36,505 nucleotides of DNA, taken from an uncultured Lachnospiraceae bacterium (GTDB taxonomy: Bacteria > Bacillota > Clostridia > Lachnospirales > Lachnospiraceae). The translations under genes were made by a program, and so were the position numbers. Where the stretch lies: positions 1 through 36,505 of the forward strand of contig CAJTOK010000038.1 of NCBI GenBank assembly GCA_910577825.1, read 5' to 3'. The notes beneath the pieces are model-generated. The model did not search any database, was not told the origin of the DNA, and saw only the letters and a list, made by a program, of their open reading frames with translations. Below, one piece after another: positions 1 through 8,897 of the stretch; the first letter of the stretch is position 1; every line of letters begins with the position of its first letter.

Positions 1-5
1 TTTAT

Positions 6-710
6 ATGAAACATATTATTACGGCAATGCTTTGTATCTGTTTGTTATTATCTAATCCTGCTTTAGTACAGGGAAAGAGTGTCCAGCCAGGAAGTCCCCA
101 GTTTACACGCAAATCAGTTGTTATTCTTAAAGGACAGTATGCCTTTATCAGTGTAAATGGGATAAATTCTAAGGCAAAAGTTAAATGGAATACTGAAAAC
201 GGCGGACTTGAAGTCGACAAGAAAGGCAGATATTCTGATAAGAGATATGCTGATAAGAAAGCATATTGCTATATAAAAGCTAAAAAAACTGGTATATGGA
301 CATTAAAATGTATAGTCAATAAAAAAATATTAAAGTGTAAAGTAAGGGTCATGTCAAATGCAGCATTTATTGGCGATTTCTGTGACGATACAGAGTCAGT
401 ATATCTGGATATTTCTAAAAGTGGCAAAACATATACAGTACAGTATGGACACATCAGGTTATATTCTATTAATAATCTGAGAGGCACTGTTAAGAATGGT
501 GTTTTAACTTTAAAAGGAAAATTTCCAGGGGAAGAACAGATTATAATTTCTGTATCACGTAAAGGAAAGAATATGGTTCTTGAATTTAAAAAAGTTACGT
601 TGAAATATTATAAAGCAGGTGATACATTTATACTAAAAAGGTGCAGCGGGGAAGATGGGTATAGTGGAGCTTTATATGGAACAGATTTGGAGTATGATTC
701 TTATATCTGA
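6..710 (+). CDS. small secreted Ig-like domain protein, function unknown
   Basis: Encodes 234 residues. The N-terminus is a clear signal peptide (MKHIITAMLCICLLLSNPAL, cleavage probably after VQG), so the protein is exported. Residues about 30-115 alternate beta strands and contain a VKWNTENGG stretch followed by a Tyr/Cys-rich strand pair, which resembles bacterial Ig-like (BIG2-type) surface domains; that match is by eye only. The rest is Lys/Tyr-rich, beta-type sequence of no recognised family. The start lies five bases from the window edge, so the ribosome binding site and promoter cannot be seen. It converges with the next gene. Likely a cell-surface or secreted protein; no enzymatic motif is visible. 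Confidence 0.6.
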   Translation: MKHIITAMLCICLLLSNPALVQGKSVQPGSPQFTRKSVVILKGQYAFISVNGINSKAKVKWNTENGGLEVDKKGRYSDKRYADKKAYCYIKAKKTGIWTLKCIVNKKILKCKVRVMSNAAFIGDFCDDTESVYLDISKSGKTYTVQYGHIRLYSINNLRGTVKNGVLTLKGKFPGEEQIIISVSRKGKNMVLEFKKVTLKYYKAGDTFILKRCSGEDGYSGALYGTDLEYDSYI

Positions 711-776
711 AAGCCGGGTTATAACCTATTATGAAAAGGTTTTAAATGATTTGACAATGTTATAGGATAAAGAAAC

Positions 777-824
777 TGGCATGTCTGCAAACCAGAATAT
801 TAATACTGGTTTTTAAACATGCCA
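777..824. terminator. two-tier stem-loop between convergent genes
   Basis: TGGCATGT (777-784) pairs with ACATGCCA (817-824), and inside it AAACCAG (789-795) pairs with CTGGTTT (806-812) around a 10-base AT loop. A second small hairpin, AAGTATAT/ATATACTT with an AAA loop, follows at 834-852. The structure lies in the 166-base gap between two convergent genes and could terminate both, although no long T run follows on either strand. The remainder of 711-876 shows nothing else. Confidence 0.45.
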
Positions 825-876
825 CAAGTATATAAGTATATAAAATATACTTAAAAGCTTCTTTTATAAGGGTTAA

Positions 877-1512
877 TTATGATAAATAATCTGCATAATC
901 CTGTGCTGTTGTCTTGCCGTTCTTCCAGTCTTCCATCTTCTGCTTTGTAGCTTCGAGTGTCCTCTTGGAGATGTCAGGAAGTTCTTTGCCCCATGCAGCA
1001 GTAGCTTTGTCATAGCCTTTCTGGATAGCAGCCATCATTTCGTCGGCTTTGCCTGTGTCACCGCCTGCTAATGCGATAGCCATGCTTACAAGCCTGTCTG
1101 ATGTTTTATTAACACCCCAGTAGCCGTCTTCGGAAATATCTTCCTGTGCTTTTTTGATTGTTGCAGGGTCAGCATTCTTAGCAGCAGCGCCAAAAAGTGT
1201 TGAAAGGTTTGTATTTGCAAGGTTGTACTTGTTTGTCTGTTTTGAAAGTAACTTCTCAACAAGGCCTCTCATTGAATCAGCACGTGACTTCTGGTCTGCC
1301 TTTAACTTTGAAATAACAGAATCCCTGTTATAAATCTGGTTAGCACTGTCTTTCTTTGTAGTATTGCTTTTTTCATATACAACTTCACTGGATGTATTTT
1401 TTTCAGCTGCTGTTGTATCTTTCTGCTGTGCTGCTTCTTTAGCGGCAGCAGCAGCGGTAGTTGTAGTTGTTTCATATGCTGGTGTTGTTCCTGATATTGA
1501 TGATACGCTCAT
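877..1512 (-). CDS. Ala/Thr-rich protein of unknown function
   Basis: Encodes 211 residues with a good ribosome binding site (AAGGAGG, read on the minus strand) just upstream of the start. The first 45 residues are low-complexity Thr/Ala/Ser; there is no signal peptide or membrane helix. Residues about 60-210 are predicted mostly helical and charged, with a conserved-looking central part (DGYWGVNKTSDRLVSMAIAL) followed by a Gly/Asp linker and a Lys/Glu-rich helix. I recall similar uncharacterised proteins in flagellated Lachnospiraceae, but nothing in this window supports a flagellar role. It is monocistronic, with no same-strand neighbour closer than the beta-helix gene upstream. No function assigned. 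Confidence 0.65.
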   Translation of the reverse strand: MSVSSISGTTPAYETTTTTAAAAAKEAAQQKDTTAAEKNTSSEVVYEKSNTTKKDSANQIYNRDSVISKLKADQKSRADSMRGLVEKLLSKQTNKYNLANTNLSTLFGAAAKNADPATIKKAQEDISEDGYWGVNKTSDRLVSMAIALAGGDTGKADEMMAAIQKGYDKATAAWGKELPDISKRTLEATKQKMEDWKNGKTTAQDYADYLS

Positions 1513-1528
1513 AGTATACCTCCTTTTT

Positions 1529-1555
1529 ATTGCTAATATTGCTAATATTTCTAAT
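1529..1555. repeat. three tandem 9-bp units upstream of the Ala/Thr-rich gene
   Basis: ATTGCTAAT occurs twice in a row (1529-1546), followed by ATTTCTAAT (1547-1555). The array lies immediately upstream of the ribosome binding site of the minus-strand gene starting at 1512, in its 5' leader. It could be a slippage-prone spacer or a repeated operator half-site; no protein is known to me that binds it. Confidence 0.6.
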
Positions 1556-1650
1556 AATCTATGTATAGCAGATTACTGTTGTACTATTTATATCGGGTCT
1601 GGAGCCGTATAAATTTAGCATATAAAAGGAAAAAAGCACCAAATTAATAT

Positions 1651-3078
1651 TTATTTTTGGGAATTTTTCTTTATTTTTCCATTAGAAGTAACGAAAATAT
1701 TTTTATATCCAATTTTTTTAAAAGTATTGCCTGAAACTTTATTTACAACTGCACCTTCACGCACACAGATGCCACATGTTTTTACATTTGTGATTTTATT
1801 GTTTTTTATGCTTCCAGTAACTTTAGCTTTTTTATTGATACATATGCCATCTTCTACCGTGTCTGTAATTGTATTATTATAGATATCTTTAGCAACAGCA
1901 CCTACACGCATATAAATGCCATGCAGGTTTGTTTTAGTAATTTTATTCTGGCAGATATTACCATAAACCCTTGCATGTGCATCTATATAAATACCAGTCT
2001 GTGCCCCGTACCTTCCGCCATTCTGGATTTCTTTTTTCCAGTCTTTGCTATGTTTATATGTACCTATATTGTACAGGGTGTTTCCTTTAATATCGTTTTT
2101 GACATATGTTTTGTCCTGGTTGGCCTTGCTGTCATCACTTGCCCCGCTAGGGCCTGAATACAATTTAATTCCTGAATATGTAACATTTTTAATAATATTA
2201 TTGGTAATGCTTTCTACATATGTAGGCGTTGCCTTTTTGCCTTTGCCTTCGTCACCGTTTATCATAATGCCGCAGTCACCATTGCCCCCATTATTGTATC
2301 CGCCAATGCCATCCATTTTATTGCCATCAATGGCATTGGCATGTGAACCGTGGTAAATTCCTATGCCATGGCCTTTAACGTTTTTGAATGTATTATTTTT
2401 AATATCCCCGTCTATTGCAGTAATTCCAGCGTAAATACCTGTCCTTTTGCAGTTTTTAATGGTATTGCCGGATATATCACCTTTAAATGATGAAGTGTAG
2501 AGATACATGCCAATGTCTTCTGACTGGGTAATTGTATTTTTTTCAATGCTTCCCTGGAAATCTGCACCCATAAGGGCGATTGAAAACCTGCCTGCTTTTT
2601 TAATAGTATTTCCCTCAACAGACACCTGTTTATTGTTATTTTTAATAAGAATGCCGCAGACAGGTGCTGATTCTACAGTTGTATTCTTTATTGTGATATT
2701 CTGCCCGCCTTTGGAAAATATGCCAGAACCTTTAAAGCAGCCGCCGTCAATGACAGCATCAGAAGCCCCTGTGATAAGGACTGCATATTCTTCTTGTCTG
2801 CATGATATAATAGTTTCTGGTCCGGATACAAGTGTAGTATAACTTGGCATATTAACTGCATAATCCAGTTTATAGTCCCCTGCCTGTACAGATATTGTAT
2901 AGGGCTCATCTTTAGATGCTTTATCTTCTGCATCAGATAAAGCTTTGTTTAGTTCTTTTACATCTGTAACAGTAATTTCTGCTGCCTCTGCTTTCTTTGA
3001 TGGTATACTAAAAGGCAGCAAAGCAGCAGTACAGATAAAGCACAGCTTGTATGCTTTAGTTATAGGAAAAATTTTCAT
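1651..3078 (-). CDS. secreted right-handed parallel beta-helix (NosD/PbH1-type) protein
   Basis: Encodes 475 residues. A signal peptide spans about residues 1-33 (hydrophobic CFICTAALLPFSI, cleavage near AEA). From about residue 95 to the end the sequence is a run of beta-helix rungs of roughly 22-28 residues, each with a pattern like GIYxxxxxxxxxIxxNxI (NTIKNCKRTGIYAGI, NKITNVKTCGICVREGA). This is the PbH1/NosD fold found in pectate-lyase-like and other carbohydrate-active surface proteins. No catalytic residues can be assigned from sequence alone, so the substrate is unknown. The ribosome binding site GGAGG precedes the start; a sigma-A-like promoter lies upstream. It could be a glycan-binding protein, a lyase or an adhesin. 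Confidence 0.8.
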   Translation of the reverse strand: MKIFPITKAYKLCFICTAALLPFSIPSKKAEAAEITVTDVKELNKALSDAEDKASKDEPYTISVQAGDYKLDYAVNMPSYTTLVSGPETIISCRQEEYAVLITGASDAVIDGGCFKGSGIFSKGGQNITIKNTTVESAPVCGILIKNNNKQVSVEGNTIKKAGRFSIALMGADFQGSIEKNTITQSEDIGMYLYTSSFKGDISGNTIKNCKRTGIYAGITAIDGDIKNNTFKNVKGHGIGIYHGSHANAIDGNKMDGIGGYNNGGNGDCGIMINGDEGKGKKATPTYVESITNNIIKNVTYSGIKLYSGPSGASDDSKANQDKTYVKNDIKGNTLYNIGTYKHSKDWKKEIQNGGRYGAQTGIYIDAHARVYGNICQNKITKTNLHGIYMRVGAVAKDIYNNTITDTVEDGICINKKAKVTGSIKNNKITNVKTCGICVREGAVVNKVSGNTFKKIGYKNIFVTSNGKIKKNSQK

Positions 3079-3109
3079 TTAAATACCTCCTGTATTAATT
3101 CTGGGAAAG

Positions 3110-3138
3110 ATTTTACCACTAATACAAGATAAAATCAA
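3110..3138 (-). promoter_or_regulatory. predicted sigma-A promoter for the beta-helix gene
   Basis: On the minus strand TTGATT (3138-3133) and TAAAAT (3115-3110) are separated by exactly 17 bases, about 30 bases before the start codon. The region 3139-3206 is AT-rich with no gene. Confidence 0.4.
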
Positions 3139-3206
3139 TATTAAATCTACATTAATAGTATATAAGCTATTATTTTTTTAATTTTTAAACATATTGATAT
3201 AACAAG

Positions 3207-4121
3207 TTATGATTGTACAGTATGGCATAATGCAATATAGGTTTCTTTATATTCCGGGTTTTTCTGTTTATAATGTTGCATTTTATGGAATGCACTTTCT
3301 GCCATTTCTTTATTTTCAAATATCCCAAATACTGACGGGCCGCTCCCGCTCATAAGAGAACCTGCTGCCCCGTTATCTGACAGGAGTTTTTTAATTTCAT
3401 TTATTACAGGGTATTCTTTTGCTGTGACAGTTTCAAGCACATTGGAAAGGCATGAAGCTATAGATTTTATATTGTTATTTTTTATGGCATCCACTATTCC
3501 TGCCGTATCAGGGTGGTATGTGAGTTTTTTTAAATCAAGGTTTTTATATACATGGGCTGTACTTACAGATATGCCGGGTTTAACCAGTATAAGCCAGGTT
3601 TCTTTAAGGGGAGGCAGGGGTGATAAGATATCCCCCGTTCCTTTGCAAAGCATAGTGCCTTTTTTTATACAATATGGCACATCTGCGCCGAGGGTAACTC
3701 CGGTGCGGCATAGTTCTTCATCTGTAAGACCCAGGCGGCACAGCCTGTTTATGGCAATAAGGGTGGCTGCACAGTCAGAACTTCCGCCTGCAAGCCCTGC
3801 AGCAGCGGGAATATTTTTTTTAAGGAATATATTAAAGGAATTTTTAATATTGTATTTCCCTTTCATAAGCAAAGCAGCTTTATATACAAGGTTTTTCTGC
3901 GGCGGGATTTTATCAGGAAGTTCCTTATCCATGTTAAATGTCACGGGAATCCCGGTGATTTCTGGCGTGGCGGAAATTTCAAGTTCATCATATACACTAA
4001 TTGCCTGCATAACCATTTCAAGGTTATGGTATCCGTCATTACGCCGTCCTGTTACATCAAGGGACAGGTTTATTTTAGCAGGGGCTTTTATTTTTATTGT
4101 ATTTTCTGGTATAATAGACAT
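3207..4121 (-). CDS. ispE: 4-diphosphocytidyl-2-C-methyl-D-erythritol kinase
   Basis: Encodes 304 residues, close to the family length of about 290. IspE is a GHMP-superfamily kinase of the cytosolic MEP pathway that phosphorylates the 2-hydroxyl of CDP-methylerythritol with ATP, leading to IPP/DMAPP. Visible signatures are the N-terminal KAPAKINLSLDVTGRRNDGYH, the GHMP glycine-rich ATP loop PAAAGLAGGSSDCAA (residues 105-119), GADVPYC with the catalytic-type Asp, and the C-terminal motif GSLMSGSGPSVFGIF. The start is preceded by AGGAGG (minus strand). It stands alone: the usual neighbours in Clostridia (GntR or Veg-type genes) are absent, and the divergent gene is a carboxypeptidase. Confidence 0.95.
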   Translation of the reverse strand: MSIIPENTIKIKAPAKINLSLDVTGRRNDGYHNLEMVMQAISVYDELEISATPEITGIPVTFNMDKELPDKIPPQKNLVYKAALLMKGKYNIKNSFNIFLKKNIPAAAGLAGGSSDCAATLIAINRLCRLGLTDEELCRTGVTLGADVPYCIKKGTMLCKGTGDILSPLPPLKETWLILVKPGISVSTAHVYKNLDLKKLTYHPDTAGIVDAIKNNNIKSIASCLSNVLETVTAKEYPVINEIKKLLSDNGAAGSLMSGSGPSVFGIFENKEMAESAFHKMQHYKQKNPEYKETYIALCHTVQS

Positions 4122-4296
4122 AATATCCTCCTATTTTTATAAATGTTATGTTATAATATAAAAATATTTTATCATAAAAAAGCAAAATACAGGAGATTTT
4201 TTTGTATGTTCGTGATATACTTATAAAGCGGTTTACAATAGGGATTAATTTAGATGTTTATGCTGTAATACACAGCATGGAGGTTTTATATAAATT

Positions 4297-5649
4297 ATGG
4301 AAGATAAAGAAAGTAAAGGGAATGAAGAGTATAAAGGAAAAGGCAGGGCTTGTATAAAATGGGCAGTAAGGGTTCTTGCCATATTAGTGGTCTGGCTTGC
4401 AGGTGTTTTTGCCAGCCAGCATCTGCCAGGAGGAAATATTGATATTTCTTCTGGTACATTAGACGGTTCAGGGGAATACTATAATAATAAAAGTCCAGGA
4501 GATGATAATATGGATGATGAAAAGAATTATAGTACAAGTGTGCCACTGATTAAGGTAGATACTGCCCCGGCAAGTTATACTGTACTTGTAAACAGGGATT
4601 ATCCTATGCCGGAGGATTATGTGCCAGAGGATTTAACAATACCTGGTGTGGGATACAGTTATAATGGAATTTATGAAAAAAGTTATATGCGCAAGGCAGC
4701 AGCAAAAGCTATAGAGAAGATGTTTGCAGCTGCTAAGAAAAAGAAGAAACTTGATTTAAAAGTAGTTTCTGCATACCGTTCATATGAAAGGCAGAAGGCT
4801 ATCTACCAGAATAATGTAAATATACGTGGTGAAAAGGATACCAATAAGGTATCAGCACAGCCGGGGTGCAGTGAGCACCAGACAGGCCTTGCTATTGATG
4901 TGTCAAGTGATACGGTAAATTGTACAATAGAGAAATCATTTGCTTCATGCCCTGAGGGGAAATGGCTTGCCAAAAACTGCCACAAGTTTGGCTTTATTAT
5001 AAGATATCCAAAGGGGAAGTCTGATATTACAGGTTATTCATATGAGCCATGGCATATAAGGTATGTAGGGGTGAACCTCGCAAAATATATTTATAAAAAG
5101 GGGATTACATTAGAAGAATACTACCAGACTACAACTATAGATAATAAAGTGCCAGAGGATGACTATATCCGTGATATAGATACTAATGCACCGAAAGAGC
5201 CACAGATGACAACAGCACCAACACCAAAGACAACAGCATATGTAAGTAAAAGCCCGTCACCAGTACCAGCAGCTACACAGCCGCCGGCAAGGACATGGGA
5301 ACCAGAAGAAACAAAAGAACCGGAAAATACACCAGAACCATCTGCTGTTAAAAAGCCAGAAAAAACACAAAAACCAGAAAAAACGCAGAAACCAGGGAAA
5401 ACACCAGAACCATCTGCTACTAAAAAGCCAGAAAAGACACAGCCCCCGGAGCCGGTTAAAACCCCTGTACCTGTAAAAACAGATGAGCCGGAAGAAACAA
5501 AAGAACCAGAAAAAACACCAGAAGTTACAGGTACACCTGTAGTAAAAGAGCCAGAAGATACACCTGGCCCTGAAGAAACACAACCCCCGGATTCTGGAGA
5601 TGCCCCAGAAGATACATCTTCCTCTGGGGAAATGGGTGATACCCCGTAA
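4297..5649 (+). CDS. VanY/DacB-type D-alanyl-D-alanine carboxypeptidase with Pro/Glu/Thr tail
   Basis: Encodes 450 residues. A transmembrane anchor (about residues 21-40) precedes a linker and an M15B peptidase domain at about 95-275. The zinc site is complete: SEHQTGLAID (192-201, ligands His194 and Asp201) and EPWH (250-253, catalytic Glu250 and ligand His253); SAYRS at 158-162 is the substrate-binding motif. Such enzymes trim the terminal D-Ala of peptidoglycan stem peptides outside the membrane. Residues about 290-450 form a low-complexity tail of EPEKTPEP-like units, probably a wall-spanning spacer. GGAGG (4279-4283) is 13 bases from the ATG, slightly long, and follows a small hairpin (ATGCTGT/ACAGCAT, 4260-4278). 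Followed 27 bases later by a PlsC-type gene. A role in glycopeptide resistance is not implied. Confidence 0.88.
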   Translation: MEDKESKGNEEYKGKGRACIKWAVRVLAILVVWLAGVFASQHLPGGNIDISSGTLDGSGEYYNNKSPGDDNMDDEKNYSTSVPLIKVDTAPASYTVLVNRDYPMPEDYVPEDLTIPGVGYSYNGIYEKSYMRKAAAKAIEKMFAAAKKKKKLDLKVVSAYRSYERQKAIYQNNVNIRGEKDTNKVSAQPGCSEHQTGLAIDVSSDTVNCTIEKSFASCPEGKWLAKNCHKFGFIIRYPKGKSDITGYSYEPWHIRYVGVNLAKYIYKKGITLEEYYQTTTIDNKVPEDDYIRDIDTNAPKEPQMTTAPTPKTTAYVSKSPSPVPAATQPPARTWEPEETKEPENTPEPSAVKKPEKTQKPEKTQKPGKTPEPSATKKPEKTQPPEPVKTPVPVKTDEPEETKEPEKTPEVTGTPVVKEPEDTPGPEETQPPDSGDAPEDTSSSGEMGDTP

Positions 5650-5676
5650 AGTATAAAAAAGGAGAAGTAATATTAT

Positions 5677-6405
5677 ATGAGGTTAATTTTAGTATCATTG
5701 TTTTTAATAATGTATAGTTTTTTTACTATTCCAATGTGTATTGTAGAGTGGGCAGCAGGCAGGGCAAACCCGCAGAAAAAAGCAATTATTGCACAGAAGT
5801 GTGTTGTTGCAGGTTTCAAAATTATTCTTTTTATTTCTGGGGTTAAGCTGACTGTTAAAGGTGAAGAAAATATACTGCATGGCCATGCGGCGCTTTATAC
5901 ATATAACCACCGGGGTTTTTTTGATATTCTTGTTGGTTATACAACAGCACCAATGCGTACAGCTTATGTATCAAAGAAAGAAATTGAAAATGTCCCTATG
6001 ATATCATGGTGGATGAAATGTATGAACTGCCTGTTTTTAGACAGGGAAAATATAAAACAGGGAATGAAAACTATATTAGACGGGATTGAACTTATGAAAA
6101 ACGGGACTTCTATTTATATTGCACCAGAAGGTACACGTAATACAGGTGAGGGGCTTTTAAAATTCCATGATGCAAGTTTTAAACTGGCAGATAAGTCAAA
6201 AAGCCCTGTAGTGCCTGTTGCAATAAATAATACTGATGAGGTTTTTGAAAAGCATTTTCCCTGGATACACAGCCAGCATGTTATTATTGAATACTGCACT
6301 CCTATTTATATGGAACATATGGATAAAAATGAGAAGAAACGTATTGGGGAGATGGTAAGGCAGATAATATCAGAGAAGATAGAACAAAATGCACAAGAGA
6401 TATAA
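5677..6405 (+). CDS. 1-acyl-sn-glycerol-3-phosphate acyltransferase (PlsC family)
   Basis: Encodes 242 residues, the normal PlsC length. The enzyme transfers an acyl chain to lysophosphatidic acid at the cytoplasmic membrane face to make phosphatidic acid. An N-terminal hydrophobic segment (1-20) and a second near 45-58 anchor it. The catalytic NHRGFFD motif is at 77-83 (His78 and Asp83, the HX4D pair) and the substrate-binding EGTRNTGEG at 151-159, with the VPVAI motif following. AGGAG precedes the start. The gene follows the carboxypeptidase closely and may be cotranscribed with it. A GAGATA/TATCTC hairpin overlaps the stop codon but is not followed by a T run. Confidence 0.9.
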   Translation: MRLILVSLFLIMYSFFTIPMCIVEWAAGRANPQKKAIIAQKCVVAGFKIILFISGVKLTVKGEENILHGHAALYTYNHRGFFDILVGYTTAPMRTAYVSKKEIENVPMISWWMKCMNCLFLDRENIKQGMKTILDGIELMKNGTSIYIAPEGTRNTGEGLLKFHDASFKLADKSKSPVVPVAINNTDEVFEKHFPWIHSQHVIIEYCTPIYMEHMDKNEKKRIGEMVRQIISEKIEQNAQEI

Positions 6406-6497
6406 ATATCTCCTGGAATATAAAAATCTTATTGCATAAAATGCAGAATATGATATTATTATTATGTTTGCATTATTTTTGATTAGGGAGGTTATTT

Positions 6498-6992
6498 ATG
6501 AGTAGTAAGATGATGCTGTTTCCTGTATTTGCAATACGCCCGTTTGTTGTAGTTTTAATTGTAATACTTGTACTTATGGTGGCTGCACTTGTAGCACTAA
6601 GCATTTATGGCAGGAAGCTACAGAAAAGGCAGGAAGAAACACAGAAAGAGATGCAGGCTGCTTCACAAAGTGTTTCTATGCTTATAATTGATAAAAAACA
6701 TATGAAACTGAAAGAATCAGGGCTTCCACAGATTGTTATTGACCAGACGCCTAAGTATATGAGAGGGCAGAAGGTACCAGTGGTTAAAGCAAAAGTAGGT
6801 CCAAAGATTATGCCATTATTATGTGATGAAAAGATTTTTGCACTTATACCTGTTAAGAAGGAGATACGTGCCATTGTAAGTGGTATTTACATTATGGAAG
6901 TAAAAGGGCTGCGTTCAAACCTTGAAGCAAAACCAAAGAAAATGAAGTTTTCTGAAAAAGTTAAGGCGAAGTTTTCTAAAAAAGAAAAATAA
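6498..6992 (+). CDS. single-pass membrane protein of unknown function
   Basis: Encodes 164 residues. A strong GGGAGG ribosome binding site precedes the start. Residues about 13-35 form one very hydrophobic helix (VVLIVILVLMVAALVALSIY), followed by a short Lys/Gln/Glu-rich helical stretch and a compact cytoplasmic domain (about 55-140) with alternating hydrophobics, ending in a strongly basic tail rich in Lys. No cysteine or catalytic motif is seen and no family is recognised. The MATE exporter starts only 20 bases after its stop, so the two are probably cotranscribed and may work together. Confidence 0.6.
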   Translation: MSSKMMLFPVFAIRPFVVVLIVILVLMVAALVALSIYGRKLQKRQEETQKEMQAASQSVSMLIIDKKHMKLKESGLPQIVIDQTPKYMRGQKVPVVKAKVGPKIMPLLCDEKIFALIPVKKEIRAIVSGIYIMEVKGLRSNLEAKPKKMKFSEKVKAKFSKKEK

Positions 6993-7012
6993 CAGCTAAT
7001 GGAGTGGTTATT

Positions 7013-8359
7013 ATGGCAAAGAGCATGACTGAGGGCAAGCCGTTAAAATTAATTCTGCAGTTTGCACTGCCGCTGCTTGCAGGAAATATTTTCCAGCAGA
7101 CCTATAATATAGCAGATGCAGCTATAGTAGGGAATTACCTTGGTACAAAGGCACTTGCAAGTGTAGGTGCATCTGCAAGTGTACAATTTCTTGTAATGGG
7201 ATTCTGTATTGGCATATGCTGTGGTTTTGGCATTCCTGTAGCACAGCGTTTTGGCGCAAAGGATTATAAAGGAATGCGTTCATGTATATTCCATGCAGGT
7301 TTTTTAACTATTATTGTAGCGGCTGTACTTACAGTAATATGTGCATTGTTTTGTCCGGCAATTTTACATATACTTTCAACACCAGATGATATTTATGATA
7401 ATTCCTATATATATCTTTTAATTTTATTTTTAGGTATACCATTTACAATGCTTTATAACCTGTTATCAGGGATACTGCGTTCAGTGGGCGACAGCAGGAC
7501 GCCATTTATGTTTTTAGTATTTTCTACTATATTAAACATACTGCTTGATTTATTCTGTATAGTTATTTTAAAATGGGGCTGTGCAGGTGCTGCCATTGCT
7601 ACTATTACGGCACAGGCTGCCAGCGGGATTTTATGCCTTATATATATCTGGAAGAAATTCCCAATACTTAAATTAGCAAAGAGTGACTGCAGTATAAAAG
7701 GGAATGTAATAACTAATATGCTGGTAATGGGTGTGCCAATGGGATTACAATATTCTGTTACTGCTATTGGCAGCATGGTTATGCAGTCAGCTAATAACGG
7801 GCTTGGAAGTGTATATATTTCTGGATTTACAGCAGGAATGAGGATAAAACAGTTTGCAATGTGCCCATTTGATGCAATAGCTACAGCAGTTTCAACATTT
7901 TGTAGCCAGAACCTTGGGGCTGGAAAGCCAGCACGTATTAAACAAGGACTGCGTGAAGGTATTATAACAGGCGTTTTATATGGGATTTTTGCAGGTGTGG
8001 TACTTATATTGTCTGGCGGGTTACTGTCAAGAATATTTATAAGTGCAGATGAAACGGCTGTACTGGCAGCTTCAGCAAAGTATCTGCGCTGCCTGGGCTT
8101 TTTTTACTGGGCTCTTGGCATTTTGAATGTCTGCCGCATGACTGTACAGGGAATAGGATACCCGGGGCGTGCAATATTTTCAGGGGTAGTTGAAATGGTT
8201 GCAAGGATTGCTGCCAGCAAAATATTTGTGCCGCTTTATGGATTTACAGCAATATGCTTTGCAGACCAGTCAGCATGGGTAAGTGCAGTATTATATATTG
8301 TGCCAGTATGCTTCTTTTGTATCAGGAAGATTACGGAAAGCACAGAAAGCAAGGAATAA
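7013..8359 (+). CDS. MATE family efflux transporter
   Basis: Encodes 448 residues from the ATG at 7013, chosen over an upstream in-frame GTG at 7004 because GGAG (7001-7004) is spaced correctly for 7013. About 12 membrane helices are visible. The N-terminus has the typical MATE pattern KPLKLILQFALPLLAGNIFQ followed by YNIADAAIVGNYLG, and the second half repeats it with GVPMGLQYSVTAIGSMVMQ. These antiporters export cationic drugs or metabolites with sodium or proton influx; the substrate cannot be read from sequence. It lies in a + strand run and converges with the DUF1934 gene 17 bases on. Confidence 0.93.
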   Translation: MAKSMTEGKPLKLILQFALPLLAGNIFQQTYNIADAAIVGNYLGTKALASVGASASVQFLVMGFCIGICCGFGIPVAQRFGAKDYKGMRSCIFHAGFLTIIVAAVLTVICALFCPAILHILSTPDDIYDNSYIYLLILFLGIPFTMLYNLLSGILRSVGDSRTPFMFLVFSTILNILLDLFCIVILKWGCAGAAIATITAQAASGILCLIYIWKKFPILKLAKSDCSIKGNVITNMLVMGVPMGLQYSVTAIGSMVMQSANNGLGSVYISGFTAGMRIKQFAMCPFDAIATAVSTFCSQNLGAGKPARIKQGLREGIITGVLYGIFAGVVLILSGGLLSRIFISADETAVLAASAKYLRCLGFFYWALGILNVCRMTVQGIGYPGRAIFSGVVEMVARIAASKIFVPLYGFTAICFADQSAWVSAVLYIVPVCFFCIRKITESTESKE

Positions 8360-8376
8360 AAACAGGAATAAAGCAG

Positions 8377-8820
8377 CTATACAGAATGTATATTAATATA
8401 AATTTTGTGCATGGATGTATAGCTGTTCCCAAATCCAAGGCTGTAATTAATATATATATCAATACAGTCTGTATTTTCTTTAATTACGAGTTCTGAGGTT
8501 ATAATATCTATTGGCAGTGATAATGAACCGCCAGCAGTTTTATATATTCCAGAGTGGTGGTGTCCCTTTTTAAAAAACATGTCAGAAGAAGTATGTCCAC
8601 GTTTTACAAGTGAAACAGAACCAGGAGTTATTTTAAGCAGGTTTTTCACAAATAACGGTGAACTTTGTGCAGGGCCATCACAAGGTTCTTCATATGTTAT
8701 TATGTGTTTATTCTGCATAAAGTTATATATGCCTGGCTGTATGGTTTCTATTTCTGTAGAGGGGTTTCCATTACATTCATTTTCTGTGCCCCTGATTGTT
8801 ACAAGTACATTCTGGTCCAT
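8377..8820 (-). CDS. DUF1934 (YwiB-like) beta-barrel protein
   Basis: Encodes 147 residues. The sequence follows the DUF1934/YwiB pattern: an opening VLVTIRGTE strand, a central ITYEEP strand, then LLKITPGSVSLVKRG, an MFFKKGHHHSGIYKT segment and a closing IDIYINYSLGFGN strand. These small cytosolic proteins adopt a calycin-like barrel and have no established activity. The family assignment is from pattern memory. It lies 77 bases downstream of spoIIR on the same strand and could share its transcript. Confidence 0.72.
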   Translation of the reverse strand: MDQNVLVTIRGTENECNGNPSTEIETIQPGIYNFMQNKHIITYEEPCDGPAQSSPLFVKNLLKITPGSVSLVKRGHTSSDMFFKKGHHHSGIYKTAGGSLSLPIDIITSELVIKENTDCIDIYINYSLGFGNSYTSMHKIYINIHSV

Positions 8821-8897
8821 ATCTTTATCATCCTTTATTCTGGTATTTCAGGCATTATACCATATAATAAGGAAAATGTTAAGCTGCCTGGCAATTT

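Noticed and set aside
3150..3190. TAATAG/CTATTA hairpin followed by T7 as a terminator
   Set aside because: The T run is on the + strand, but both flanking genes are on the - strand, and the stem is only six A/T-rich pairs.
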